Origin: Owenia fusiformis
Taxonomy: Eukaryota > Annelida > Polychaeta > Sabellida > Oweniidae
Reading direction: 5' to 3'
Length of the DNA: 64,000 bases
NCBI GenBank assembly: GCA_903813345.2
Contig: CAIIXF020000012.1
Location: forward strand, 34,730,572 to 34,794,571
Shown here: one piece after another, positions 35,201 through 46,100 of the stretch
Layout of the letters: each line of letters begins with the position of its first letter
How positions within the stretch are numbered: position 1 is the stretch's first letter
The notes under the pieces: generated by a model
Database searches by the model: none
Told to the model about the DNA's origin: nothing
Seen by the model: only the letters and a program-made list of their open reading frames with translations
Made by a program: the position numbers and the translations under genes

Positions 35201-38200
35201 ATTCTGAGGAATCAAACAAAGTATTAACATGTAAAATGTCACTACATGCCATTTGTTACGGAGGTCGAATGCCAAACACCAACTGCTGTCCTCAAAAAAA
35301 GTTTAAGACTATAACAATATGTCACTGATTCTGGTGGCGACATAAAAATTAATACAAGTATACAAGTCAGGCTCTTCTTAAACTCTTACCTCCATGTTCA
35401 GCATAAAACATGAAATTTACCGGTGAATAATTATATATGACACAAAATCTCCCATCAACCACAATATGCCAAACACCAACTGCCAAACACCGTCTCAAAA
35501 AGTCACTTGTTAGACTTACCTCCATGTTCAGCATAAAACCGTCATATGTCCATGAACCAAACTTCAATTCACATTTCTGTTCATCAAATGGAAACCTGGA
35601 CATATCTAGCTGACAGTAAACCTTAACCATTGCATGGGGGACCCATAGAACCATGCCTGAGGAATAGACTACAGCATTGGCTTCAAATGTCATTTTGTAC
35701 TCTTCAGCTGCTCTGGAATAGACCAGTGAATAACTATACAGTGAGCCCCCCAAAAAACGCAACAAGCAAAAACATTTGGAAAACCACAAAACCAGTGATG
35801 ATAACATCAAATTCATTTATTTTAACATGAAGCCACGTGTCTCCTCTTTCCAATGGTATGTCATTTATTTATTCATATATGACCACAGACCACTGAATAA
35901 TCATTACGTATTCACGACGGGCCAAAATCTTCTCTGGACCAAGTCCAGTACAGTCCCTCGGGTTGATATATTGTATTTCCCTCAGATATACCCTGTATCA
36001 AAAACCTCCCATTAAATTACCTCTACATATTATGTGCTGCTGAGTGAGCAATTCCAAGCTTCATACTTACAGACAAACATTTAGTATCAAAGCTTTTTTG
36101 ATACTGCATAAAAGTTACTCTTACTTTTTCAGTGTTTGCATATCTCAGGATCAAAAATAGGCATTGCGTTTATTAAAGCTAAGCTATTCATGGGCTTAAA
36201 TGCATTTCTATTTGTTCTTTCAATTGAAGCCATTATAATGTTTTTTAATACATACGAATTATAAAGGACAATATCCGGTTTCCAGAGCTTAGAGATGGGA
36301 ACACGAATATGAGAAACTCCACCGAAGTCCTCAGGGTGCCATTGCAATTGGATGTCAGTCCAACTCTGAAATTATATAAGTCAAGTCAAGTCAAGTCAGC
36401 CAAGTTTGCAATTTTGTCAAAACTGGTTGAAAACTCTTTCAAAACCAATGTCAGCACTTCTCAGGTGATTTTGGGCCAAAATTATCAGAGAAATCTGAAC
36501 TTTTTTGAAAACTGGCCCTTCCCCTTTGGAAAGGTTGGCTCGATGTGCCTGATACCCGGGGCACTATTCCAAGATGATATTCTTGCCCTTCGGGCTTCGT
36601 TGAATATCACTTGTGAAAGATGCACAGGAATTCACATCAATAAAATGAAATATTTGTTTAATATTGTGCTTTAAAAGCATATGGTACTGTAGTTGATGAG
36701 ATATATTTTTCTGTAGACCAACGTTTCACGTTATGAAATCTAAAGCCATTATAAAATTTGCATGTATTTAACTGGTGGGGGATAAATTAATATACAAAGC
36801 ATGTGAGATATAATAATTTTTAAATATAAAAGTTTACCTTGGTGATATACAAGCTCAGTGTCAGTATCTGTGATTTCTCATCCTGAAAAACAATATGAAT
36901 AATGATGTCAATATTTGGGAAGTCTCATCCTGAAAAACAATATGAATAATGATGTCAAAATTTTGGAAGTCTCATCCTGAAAGCAGTATAAATGCAACGA
37001 TGTCAATATTTGAGTTGTCATCCTGAAAAAATATAAATACAACGATGTCAATATTTGAGACTTCATCCTGAAAACAATTTAAATCGAATGATGTCAATAT
37101 TTAAGACTTTATCCTGAAATCAATATAAATACAATGATGTCGATATTTGAGACTTCATCCTGAAATCAATATAAATACAACGATGTCGATATTTGAGACT
37201 TCATCCTGAAAACAATTTAAACACAACGATGTCAATATTTGAGACTTCAACCTGAAAACAATTTAAATACAATGATGTCAATATTTTAGACTTCATCCTG
37301 AGAGTAATGTGGATATAATGGTGTCACCTTCAGTGATTTCAAAATTACAAAGTGGTTTCCATGACCTTAGAAAAAATGGTTAATTGGCTGGTTAAGGCGT
37401 AAGGGATGAAGTTGAAATTAAAACATATGAAAAGTTCATCAATTTCCAAATGCATATGAAAGCAATGTCCCATTCAATGCTTAAACAACATCCAAACTGA
37501 TGCAAATGAGTTTAGACCATATATGGAAACAATCGGAATATTTAAAGTGATCACAGCGGGAACACATGCTGTGATTTACAACATGCCGTGATTGCTTTTA
37601 AACCTTTGTATAATGAAAGTGACCGCTTTATATAATGAAAGTGAACATTATACAAAACACCTGAATGCAACACTAGAGGATTAAATAATTGACATATACT
37701 GCTTTAAAAGAAATGGCTGAATTTAAGGGACCTGTTAAAATGAGAACTATTGAATTAATGGGGATTGGTCAATATCACTAGTCCACAGCAGGAAGGTCTC
37801 CTCCAAAATGGTGGACAAAAAAATTTGATATTGATAATCATTTGATGTCAGTTAAACTCAAGCCAGTAAAATGGACAAATGAATGGAGTGGAGGGGACTG
37901 TACGATTTCTGCTCGAATTTAATGCAACAAAAACGTATGGTTTATTTTTTTCATGGGAAAGATTACTCATTAATTCCTATATGAAAAGGTGCATAAGTAC
38001 GATAAAATCTGTAAGGAACAGAAATCGCACAATCGCCTCCACTCATTTTGTCAATTTTACGGGCAAGAAACCAAGTAAATCTGAATTCAAAATATTTTAC
38101 CATGGAGATGTATATGTAAGTTTCCATTTGCAATATTCAAAATCAAAATTTTATATTTCATGTCAAATTGCAGCTCACTATAGTTTTCCTCTTTATCCAA

Positions 38201-39364
38201 TTATCCAATCTTATAATCACACAAATCTACATTTAGCATATACTGTATATGATTAAGCCTAAGGTCAATGTGTATTATATTCTGTATATGTGCACCAATG
38301 GCCATTCTGATACTAATCACATCTTTCTGCATGCCCCCCTCTTTTGTGAGCCCAGAAATTTTTAGGGCACCAAATATTTTTGAGCCCAAAAATGATGTAA
38401 GGCCTCATCGGTCATTTTGGACATAACTTGGCCTTTTATGCCAAATTAGCTTAAATTGGGTCTTATTTTTTCAAAATTTGGGCCCAATTTAGGGTTTTAG
38501 AGGCCAAAATTTTTTCAACCGCGCAAAGAAATTATTTTTTCCAACTCAAACTTTTGCCCCCACTTGTAAGCTTCTGGATGCGCCAATGTGCACTCCTAAT
38601 ATATCATACTTATTTACCAAGTCAACAATTTGCACGAGATTCATGCCCAAAGTCATGTTGACAGTATCTTTAGTCTTCAAAACAGGCCTGGCATATTTGT
38701 CATATGTTTGGTCCTCAAACAGCCACTTTAATAGCCTAGCTTCTTCAACAATCAGTGAATCGTTACTGCCAGGTGGGTGACATAAGCCTATAACATAGAA
38801 AGCATAAGGTAAAACAACATGATGGAAATTTCTGTGTATTTTTTTTCATTACATTCATACATTGAACCTTAAGGCTCAGCTGGAAAGTAACATTTTGGTA
38901 AAAAATTGCTGTACCTGCACATGTTAATTTCTGGTAAAAAATGAAGTATGAAGGCATGTGTGTATTTCCTTGCTTTTTTCAGGAAAGTATTATTACATTG
39001 TTTACTTTTAGTAAACCTGGAAACAGGTCAATGTAGCTCCCGTGTTGTCTGGAAACTTTGAAAGAAAATTTGGAAAAATAGAAAGTGTGAAATTTCAGAA
39101 TTTCCTGGAGTTCCCATTGAACTCTTACTAGATATTCTAAAAGAAGACAATGTAATTATACTTTCCTGAAAAACAGAAAGGAAATACACACATGCCTACT
39201 TTATTTTGTACCAGAAATTAACATGTGCGGGTATAGTAATAGTATAGTAATTTTTTCCCAAAATGTTATTTTTCAGCTGTACCTAATACTTGTATACTAC
39301 ACTTACCACTACTGCAGAACAGCATCAGAATTGTCAAACATATAACAGCAAGTTTAAGCTCCAT
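31868..39364 (-). CDS. Nicotinic acetylcholine receptor, alpha-type subunit
   Basis: Ten exons: 39364-39307, 38787-38618, 36882-36838, 36365-36256, 35712-35520, 34693-34544, 33816-33705, 33380-33294, 33000-32882 and 32206-31868. Total 1383 nt, 460 aa, all phases consistent. Signal peptide 1-20, ligand-binding domain about 27-242, M1 about 247-271, M2 about 277-299, M3 about 311-331, short cytoplasmic loop (about 332-430), M4 about 434-457. Ligand residues: loop [10 protein letters not shown], loop B W182 in SWTYD, loop C Y225-x-C227-C228-x3-Y232 with the vicinal Cys pair that defines alpha subunits, and loop D tryptophan QLQW. The Cys-loop is C161-x13-C175 with FPF. It is a ligand-gated cation channel of the plasma membrane, and Glu at -1' of M2 argues for cation selectivity. 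The pore lacks several usual polar residues (2' Asn, 6' Gly, 10' Ala). The third exon is 45 nt, as in other animal nAChR genes. Confidence 0.95.
32602..32830. repeat. ~112-bp tandem duplication in nAChR intron 9
   Basis: Two copies of GGTAGGTGTTCACTACAGT, TTGTTTATTCATTTATAAAG and ATTCGGTGGAGTACGTGCTC, plus a partial third start (TAGGTGTTCAC). No exon similarity. Confidence 0.7.
32882..33000 (-). CDS. nAChR exon 9: M3
   Basis: Residues 310-348, phase 1 in, phase 0 out. [20 protein letters not shown] is the M3 helix, followed by [11 protein letters not shown] and NWLKS. Confidence 0.93.
33017..33153 (-). pseudogene. Partial tandem copies of the M3 exon
   Basis: Offset of 104 bp from the real exon. 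The first copy encodes [20 protein letters not shown], then VLNMC and divergence. Its acceptor is mutated (TTCGG where the real one has TTTCAGG). A second, shorter piece at 33121-33153 retains only the region around CACATGTTCAATACAAAC. Confidence 0.75.
33154..33293. repeat. ~26-bp degenerate tandem repeat in nAChR intron 8
   Basis: Units resembling GGATTGACCCATGATTTAGA repeat about five times just downstream of the M2 exon donor. No coding similarity. Confidence 0.55.
33294..33380 (-). CDS. nAChR exon 8: M2 pore helix
   Basis: Phase 1-1, residues 281-308. [20 protein letters not shown] forms the pore-lining helix with the gating Leu at 9' (L285). 19' is Glu and 20' is Asn. Confidence 0.93.
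33660..33690 (-). repeat. Duplicated exon 7 donor edge
   Basis: TGATTACCCACCAAGATTCA (33663-33682) repeats the real exon end and donor (TGATTACCTACCTAGATTCA, 33693-33712) 30 bp downstream in the gene. The copied donor reads CTTGGTGGGT. Confidence 0.65.
33705..33816 (-). CDS. nAChR exon 7: M1
   Basis: Phase 0 in, phase 1 out, residues 243-279. [20 protein letters not shown] is the start of M1 with the conserved proline. It ends [11 protein letters not shown] at the M1-M2 linker. Confidence 0.94.
33838..34400. repeat. ~20-bp GTGTGAAATAAGCATGGAAA-type minisatellite
   Basis: About 25 degenerate units fill most of intron 6. A larger ~230-bp period is visible, since blocks near 33880-34030 recur near 34110-34260. 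No exon sequence is involved. Confidence 0.75.
34544..34693 (-). CDS. nAChR exon 6: loop C with vicinal cysteines
   Basis: Phase 0-0, 50 codons (193-242). [20 protein letters not shown] then [13 protein letters not shown]. The YxCC...Y pattern is the principal agonist-binding face. Confidence 0.95.
35225..35342. repeat. Dispersed repeat family A, copy 2
   Basis: TATTAACATGTAAAATGTCA, CCATTTGTTACGG, CACCAACTGCTG and AACAATATGTCACTGATT in order, as in the copies near 5600, 41962 and 56490. Confidence 0.6.
35386..35412 (-). repeat. Duplicated exon 5 donor edge
   Basis: CTTACCTCCATGTTCAGCAT continuing into AAAAC repeats the 3' end of exon 5 and its donor (real site at 35520) 130 bp downstream in the gene. 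The copied donor GGAGGTAAGAG is still a good consensus. Confidence 0.7.
35520..35712 (-). CDS. nAChR exon 5: Cys-loop and loop B
   Basis: Phase 2 in, phase 0 out, residues 129-192. Contains [15 protein letters not shown] (13 residues between Cys) and [12 protein letters not shown] with the loop B tryptophan. Confidence 0.95.
36256..36365 (-). CDS. nAChR exon 4: loops D and A
   Basis: Phase 0 in, phase 2 out, residues 92-127. [20 protein letters not shown] contains the loop D Trp and [13 protein letters not shown] is loop A. The donor is AATTC/GTATGT. Confidence 0.94.
36838..36882 (-). CDS. nAChR exon 3 (45 nt)
   Basis: Phase 0-0, [15 protein letters not shown], the conserved small exon of nAChR genes. 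Its acceptor (TTTTTCAG/GATGAG) is the first unit of the array at 36883-37320. Confidence 0.93.
36883..37320 (-). repeat. ~46-bp array of nine exon 3 acceptor copies
   Basis: Each unit on the minus strand has an A/T-rich tract, TTTTCAG, then GATGAAGTCTCAAATATTGA. The last part is a degenerate copy of the first ~24 nt of exon 3 (GATGAGAAATCACAGATACT). Units start near 36928, 36971, 37018, 37064, 37110, 37157, 37203, 37249 and 37297. Confidence 0.8.
37321..38617. other. nAChR intron 2, remainder
   Basis: AT-rich. The right end (about 38320-38587) is a T-rich dispersed repeat that ends CTTCTGGATGCGCCAATG, the same 3' terminus type as at 180-195 and 17860-17873. The 125-codon ORF at 37879-38256 has no recognisable features. 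Confidence 0.5.
38618..38787 (-). CDS. nAChR exon 2: mature N-terminus
   Basis: Phase 1 in, phase 0 out, residues 20-76. [20 protein letters not shown] is the N-terminal helix, followed by the first beta strand ([15 protein letters not shown]). It has sequons NDS and NMT. Confidence 0.93.
38871..39284. mobile_element. Foldback element with ~125-bp inverted arms in nAChR intron 1
   Basis: The left arm (AAGGCTCAGCTGGAAAGTAA to GTATTATTACATTG, ending about 39000) is mirrored by the right arm (CAATGTAATTATACTTTCCT, starting about 39148, to TTTTCAGCTGTACCT). The shared core CATGTGTGTATTTCCTT is nearly exact. It has no ORF. It is probably a MITE. Confidence 0.7.
39307..39364 (-). CDS. nAChR exon 1: signal peptide
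   Basis: ATG at 39364. [19 protein letters not shown] then a phase-1 donor (GTG/GTAAGT). Typical hydrophobic signal. The joined sequence [11 protein letters not shown] places cleavage near residue 20. Confidence 0.9.
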
Positions 39365-41961
39365 GATTTTCCCCCTAATCGTTCCTGCTTCTAATCGCAA
39401 ATGTCCCTTTTCACAAACAAGCCAGGCTAACACAAACCAATCTCACTGTGCAGCAAATGCAGTTTACCCAAAAGTACACATATAAATATGAATTTGGCTC
39501 ACTGACACGCTTGGTTATTTCAAATACCTGTATTATCACCTTATACTGTACCATGTATACATGCACCTCCTGTGTTATTGAAAACTTTGTTTACAGGATT
39601 TAAATGTCAAAAGCCTTTAACTTTATTTAGCACATAAACCTATTGGGTTACTTATTCAAAAATTTAACGTTAACTAGCAGTTAAAACGTTTGTACAAGTC
39701 ATGTTTATAGGAATGTTGTTTGCGGGACAAAGGACAGGTGGCGGTAAACCCCTCTTTTAGCCCCCCTACAAAACAAGTATATATTGACATGGAATTGAAG
39801 ACGGAGTATGACTTATTACTTAGAATGTGATTTCTGAGAATTTTGACATTTGACCTTGACATAAGGGTGGTTTAAAGGTCAACTTTGAAAGATGCTATTT
39901 TTGTCAAAATTGTGCCGTTTTCTAATACAAGAAATGAAAGCAATTGGCTTAATTTTGATTATGACTGATAATAAGACATGTGAATGGAAATAAAAATAAT
40001 TTTTAATAAATTCTCATGGGCAATTACATGAAAATCTTGATAATAAATTCCCATATGGGCTTTTTGGGGGGGACTTATTTTTCCTGTTTCAAAAATGAAT
40101 GTTCTTGTTGCCTTTTAAGACTCCAACACTATCCTAATATAAGCATGTTTTAAGAATTGGGATGTGATTATTATTTTAAATGCCCATGGGCAATTAGGAT
40201 AATATGGCTGCAATCAAATGCACACAAGGGCACTTCCATAAGAATGAATTTTCTTTCTCAATTGCTTTTCGCCAGTTTTCTAAACATGTTTGCCATATTC
40301 TAAATAGTTATAGGGTCACTTTTAAAAAATGCCCATGGGCATTTGCATTGGAATTTGAAATTAAATGTCTGTATGGAGACTTAGTTTTAAAGTTATTTGC
40401 CAATTTGCAGTTCCCATATTTGAATTTCAATATATATCATAAAATATAAGGCAGCATCATGTATAAATGGCATGACACTCAAAAGATTGCCTAAAATAAT
40501 TTCTACTTATTCCCTATTTAGAAAAACACTTAGGCCATTCAAAGATTTTTTATAATTTATGTCACTAAATTCTATGTTTTCAGAAAAAAACAAAATGTTC
40601 TCGTCTACTCTGTACTTGAAATGCATATAAATGACAGAGGGAATTGTGATCTTGAATTATATTGTATTGAAATGACTTCCAAGATTGATTAAAAACTACA
40701 TAGCGTTAGTTTTGTCTTCAATAACAAGATCATCTGAATCAAGAGGTGTTATTTGCTTTGCCACAATGTGTTATTGCATTTTCACTATTAAATAATATAT
40801 AAAACCCTTTAAATAAATAAATGTTTTGTAGTTTTTAATATAAGGCCCTTCATCAGAATGCCAACATATTAATTTTGAATGGCCTAATCTGTACATGCAG
40901 TTATGTAGTGTACATGTATGCCCAGGTTAGCAGCCATATTGAAAACATGAATCAGTCAGCCTTATTTTCATCACAAAAGTTAAGTTTTAGTGGTGAGCCC
41001 ACACTCCCACAACAATGATATTTGCAGAAAAGCTACTTTACAGTCTCTGCATTATACAGTTTCAATATCTTTTTTGTGGGAGTGTGGGCTGATGGTTAAA
41101 TTTTCAACGAAAGGAAATGAGCACCATGCTAAAACTTGATAACAAAATAAACACAAATTGACAATGTTTTCCGGATTTGCATCGGTAAACTTCATACATA
41201 TCTATATTTCGTTAATGTTCTACTCTGAATGCTTGTATGCCATATGTTCCATATTATAAAGTCTATGTAATGATAAGTTTTGATACTATTTTGATGGTAA
41301 ACATAGTGTGTACCCATATTCAGACAGCCTTGTGGTAGGGGTTCTTACTGCCAATTTTTCAAAGAACCTGAAAACTAATGCCACTTTTTGAAATTGCACA
41401 TCTCAAGAAAAAAGGTTTATCTACAACTTGCAATCGGTTTTAAAAGTAAATGGAAGAATGTGTTTTTTGGAAAAAGTCTAAGTTGACCAATAGTCTGTTA
41501 AATGGACCTGTTCTTTATTTTGTTAAGGCATACTGCTTGCAATTGTGTTAAGTAAGAACAACAATTATTTTAAATATTTCACTTAGTCAGGACAGTTTCA
41601 TATATCTAGGAGATTAATCAAATAGGCAGTACTGTAAACTTAAAGAAATTTGCATGAATATATTTCATTGTTTTCATGTAACTTTAACAGTATTTCCCTC
41701 AATGGCAGTCAATATTTGTATAAAAAGACTTTTGGATCACCCCTCGTATATATAATTTGTTCAGAACATTGCATCCAGAATAAAGCAATAATGCTCAAAT
41801 TTAATTTTGCAACACCATTTCCCGGGTTTACAGTTCCATTACATTAGGCCCATTACATAAATGAAATAATAAGTAAAGTATAAACAAAGAACGAAAGTAT
41901 TATTATTAAAATAAACAGAATTTATTTTTTCATGAAATAGCACCAAAGCAGCATTTAAAAC
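39365..41961. other. Intergenic region upstream of nAChR
   Basis: No gene seen. It contains a perfect 17-bp inverted repeat (AGCCCACACTCCCACAA at 40996-41012 and its complement at 41074-41090) and several CCCATGGGCA motifs at 40010-40350. The receptor's promoter should lie at its left end, but I see no clear core element. Confidence 0.45.
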
Positions 41962-42092
41962 AAGGCATTAACATGCAAAATGTCACAACCTACCATTTGT
42001 TACAGAATGCTGAACACCAACTGTCGATCAAAAACTGCTGCTACAAAAAGATAACAATATGTCACCAATTGTGGTGGTGACATAACACATAT
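41962..42092. repeat. Dispersed repeat family A, copy 3
   Basis: GGCATTAACATGCAAAATGT, ACCTACCATTTGTTACAG, AACTGCTGCTACAAAAAG and AACAATATGTCACCAATTGT. It is the clearest copy of the family. Confidence 0.65.
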
Positions 42093-42596
42093 GGTGGTGA
42101 CATAACAACCATAGTGTTTCAATTTTACATAACAAGCTGATAGTTTGACAATAAAATAATGTAAACAAAGATGTGTCTATGCCTTATTTCTATCAACCCA
42201 ACTTATAGGAGTTACCTCTATGAGGCTAAGGAAGTAGATTGAGAAGGAAATAGACATAGAACTCATTGTTTATTTCACATTATTCACCGAGACAAAGTTA
42301 TACTTCCTATTTTTCTAGTTTTGATGCTAAATGTTGATTTTAACATACAGAATATATAAAACTTTGTTTCTTTTCTGAGATACATGAATTTGATAATTTA
42401 GATAAGTATAACATCAATTAGTTATAGTATCATATTTGTTGATAAAGGGTTCATCCCTAAAACGAATATTTTCTGCACTTATATAAGTTCAGCACATCTA
42501 TAACCTTCAGATTTCATATTTTTCCTTATACTTTATGAATACCCTATTTATTATTTCCATCAGAATAAATAACCAAACTGACACTAAACATGCATT

Positions 42597-42703
42597 TATG
42601 AAAGGACTTCTTATGAAAGGACTAATTATGAAAGGACTAATTATGAAATGACTAATTATGAAAGGACTAATTGTGAAAGGACTAATTATGAAATTACTAA
42701 AAA
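42597..42703. repeat. 15-bp minisatellite ATGAAAGGACTAATT x7
   Basis: Seven consecutive 15-bp units with one or two substitutions each. It lies about 460 bp downstream of the zinc-finger gene stop codon. Confidence 0.8.
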
Positions 42704-43159
42704 ATAATTCTGACAAAGCATGAGCATGTGCCAAATCTGGCAAGAGTGGTTATTCACCCATGACAATACTGAATTGGCACTTGGTACTTGTTAGTTACCA
42801 TGACGATTATACAAAACATTTACATGATAATTTCAATGTGCACTGATACTGAAATAATATGTAAGTCATACAGTTATACTACAGTAATACTACAGTCAAT
42901 CAGTTATACAGTTATACTATTGTTATAAGACTCAATGATTGCATCCAAGCATTAAAACATTTTACATGGTTTTTCACGTCACATGCTAGAAAACTACATA
43001 CTATTACAGTATTACATGTATTATGACAGTATTACATGTATTACTAGTATGACTACATATAAAGCCTCTTTGAGAAAATAATATATAAAAATACATGTAT
43101 TGCAATTTAGAATCTCATTGAAGTTAAAAACTGAAAATAAGCCACTCGGTAATTTGTGC

Positions 43160-46100
43160 TTATACTTCATCTACTACAACCCAATCTTCTGGGTTCATGT
43201 TCATATAATCCATGTCATCACTGACATCAGCATTGTTATCACTTACATCAGCATTGTTATCACTGACATCAGCATTGTTATCACTGACATCAGCATTGTT
43301 ATCACTGACATCAGCATTGTTATCACTGACATCAGCATTGTTATCAATATTGTTATCACTGACATCATCACCTCCATCCATACTGTCATCATCTAAAATC
43401 TTATCATCATCTGTATTTCCAATATCTTCATCGTCATTGTCAGTTTCACCGAGGAGTTCATCTTCATCTTCCATTTCCTTATCAATGTCATCTGTTTCAC
43501 TGACATCACTAGTAAAGTTCTCTCCATCATTTGTGTTATTATCATTTCTGTCATTATTGTCATGCTCATTGTTGTCAGTGTTTTCATTTTCAAAACTTGC
43601 ATTACTGTTTACACTTTCATCATTGTCACTGTTTTTGTCATCATTGTTGTCTTCGCTCTCATCGCTGCTGTTTTTGTTATCATCATCAAGGCTATTTTCA
43701 TCATTGTTGTTTTCAGTTTCCTCATTGGTGATACAACTCTCACTATTACTATTTTGGTCGTCATTGTTTTCTTCATCTTCGTTCTTGTTATCCTCACTTT
43801 CATCATTATCATCATCATTGTCTCCATTTTCATAATTGTTGATTTCATCACTTGCATTACTGTTAACACTATCATCATTGTCACTGTTTCGGTCATCATT
43901 GTTTTCTTCACTTTCCTCATTGTTATCATCACTTTCATTGCTGTCACTACCATCCTCATCATTGTTTCCACTTTCATAATTGTTGTTGCTATGATCATCG
44001 TTATTGTCTCCATTTTCAACAATGTTGTCCTTGATATTATCACCATTGGCCCCTTTCTCTTCATCAGTCTCATCATCTAGTGTTATGCATGCTTTAATCC
44101 GTGTGTTCTTTACTCCAATGATTGCACAATCAGAGTCCTCATCTGAAGCATCATCATCACTGTCATCATTGTCATTGTCAGTAGCCTCATTGGCATCACT
44201 ACATTCAATCTTAATATTAATATTATCAATATTTGTGGCGTCGTTGCTTCGGTTTTCTGTTTTCTCTTCAGAATTTTTTTTCCGATTTCTTTCATGATTT
44301 TTGATTTGAGTTGGGATGTTCTTTTTGTCATCAACTCGAACATAAACATTAAAGTCATTGTCACTTGACTCACTATCTGACCCTACTGCCATCTCATACC
44401 TTCTTTTATACTCCGCTTCCTTTGTTCTATCATTTTCTTTGTTACTGTCACTTGGGCTTTTTTGGGCATCACTTTCATCATCTTCACTTTCATCATGTTC
44501 ACTTTCATCATCTGTTAACACAATTGCACTTTCAGAAGTTCTCCCATCCATTTCTTTCTTGTTGTTGCTTTTCACAGAAAATGAGACTTTTACACCATCA
44601 GTATCAGACACCACCTCTTCATCTGATACAACAAGGGCATTCTTGTAACGTGCTTTGTAAACAGACTCCATGTCACTGTCACTTGATTCATCAGCACCAG
44701 TTCTATCTTTGGTATTGTCTTTGATTGTGTCATCCTCACCATATTTACTTTCATCAGCATCACTTACGGCACTTTCAATGTTGTCACTATTTTCACCATC
44801 GTCACTTTTGCTTTCATTGTCACTGATATTATTTTCACCTGCATCACTTTTGCTTTCGATTTCACTGATATTATTTTCACCATCTTCACTTTTGCTTCCA
44901 TTGTCACTAATATTATTTTCATCCGCATCACTTTTGCTTTCGATTTCACTGAAATTATTTTCACCATCTTCACCTTTGCTTTCATTGTCACTAATATTAT
45001 TTTCATCCACATCACTATTGCTTTCATTTTCACTGATATTATTTTCACCATCTTCACTTTTGCTTTCGATGTCACTAATATTATTTTCACCATCATCACT
45101 TTTGCTTTCATTGTCACTGATATTATTTTCACCATCTTCACTTTTGCTTTCATTGTCACTAATATTATTTTCACCTGCATCACTTTTGCTTTCGATGTCA
45201 CTAATATTATTTTCACCATCATCACTTTTGCATTCATTGTCACTGATATTATTTTCATCCACATCACTTTTGCTTTCATTTTCACTGATATCATTTTCAC
45301 CTGCATCACTTTTGCTTTCGATGTCACTAATATTATTTTCACCATCATCACTTTTGCTTTCATTGTCAATAATATTATTTTCACCTGCATCACTTTTGCT
45401 TTCGATGTCACTAATATTATTTTCACCATCATCACTTTTGCTTTCATTGTCACTTATATTATTTTCACCCGCATCACTTTTGCTTTCAATGTTACTAATA
45501 TTATTTTCACCATCGTCACTTTTGCTTTCATTGTCACTAATATTATTTTCACCATCATCATATTTGCTTTCATTGTCACTAATATTATTTTCACCATCAT
45601 CACTTTTGCTTTCATTGTCACTAATATTATTTTCACCATCATCACTTTTGCTTTCATTGTCACTAATATCATTTTCAATATCATCACTTTTGCTTTCATT
45701 GTCACTGATATTATTTTCACCATCATCACTTTTGCTTTCGATGTCACTAATATTATTTTCACTGTCATCACTTTTGCTTTCATTATCACTGTTATTATTT
45801 TCACCCGCATGACTTCTGGTTTCATTGTCACTAATATTATTTTCACCGTCATCACTTTTGGTTTCATTTGCACTTATATTATTTTCACCATCATCACTTT
45901 TGCTCTCATTGTCACTAATATTATTTTCACCATCGTTTCCATCGCTATCAACTCTTACATTGTCCATTGACTTTTTATCTCGTTTCCTGCCAACATTTTC
46001 ACCACCACTATCAATTTCAACAATGTCAGAGTCCCGATTACTTGTACCTTTCTTACTATTAGCACCATCATCACTGCTATCAATGTCATCACTAGCATTA

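Noticed and set aside
37879-38256. 125-codon plus-strand ORF in nAChR intron 2
   Set aside because: AT-rich with no domain signature. It lies within an intron of a complete gene on the other strand.
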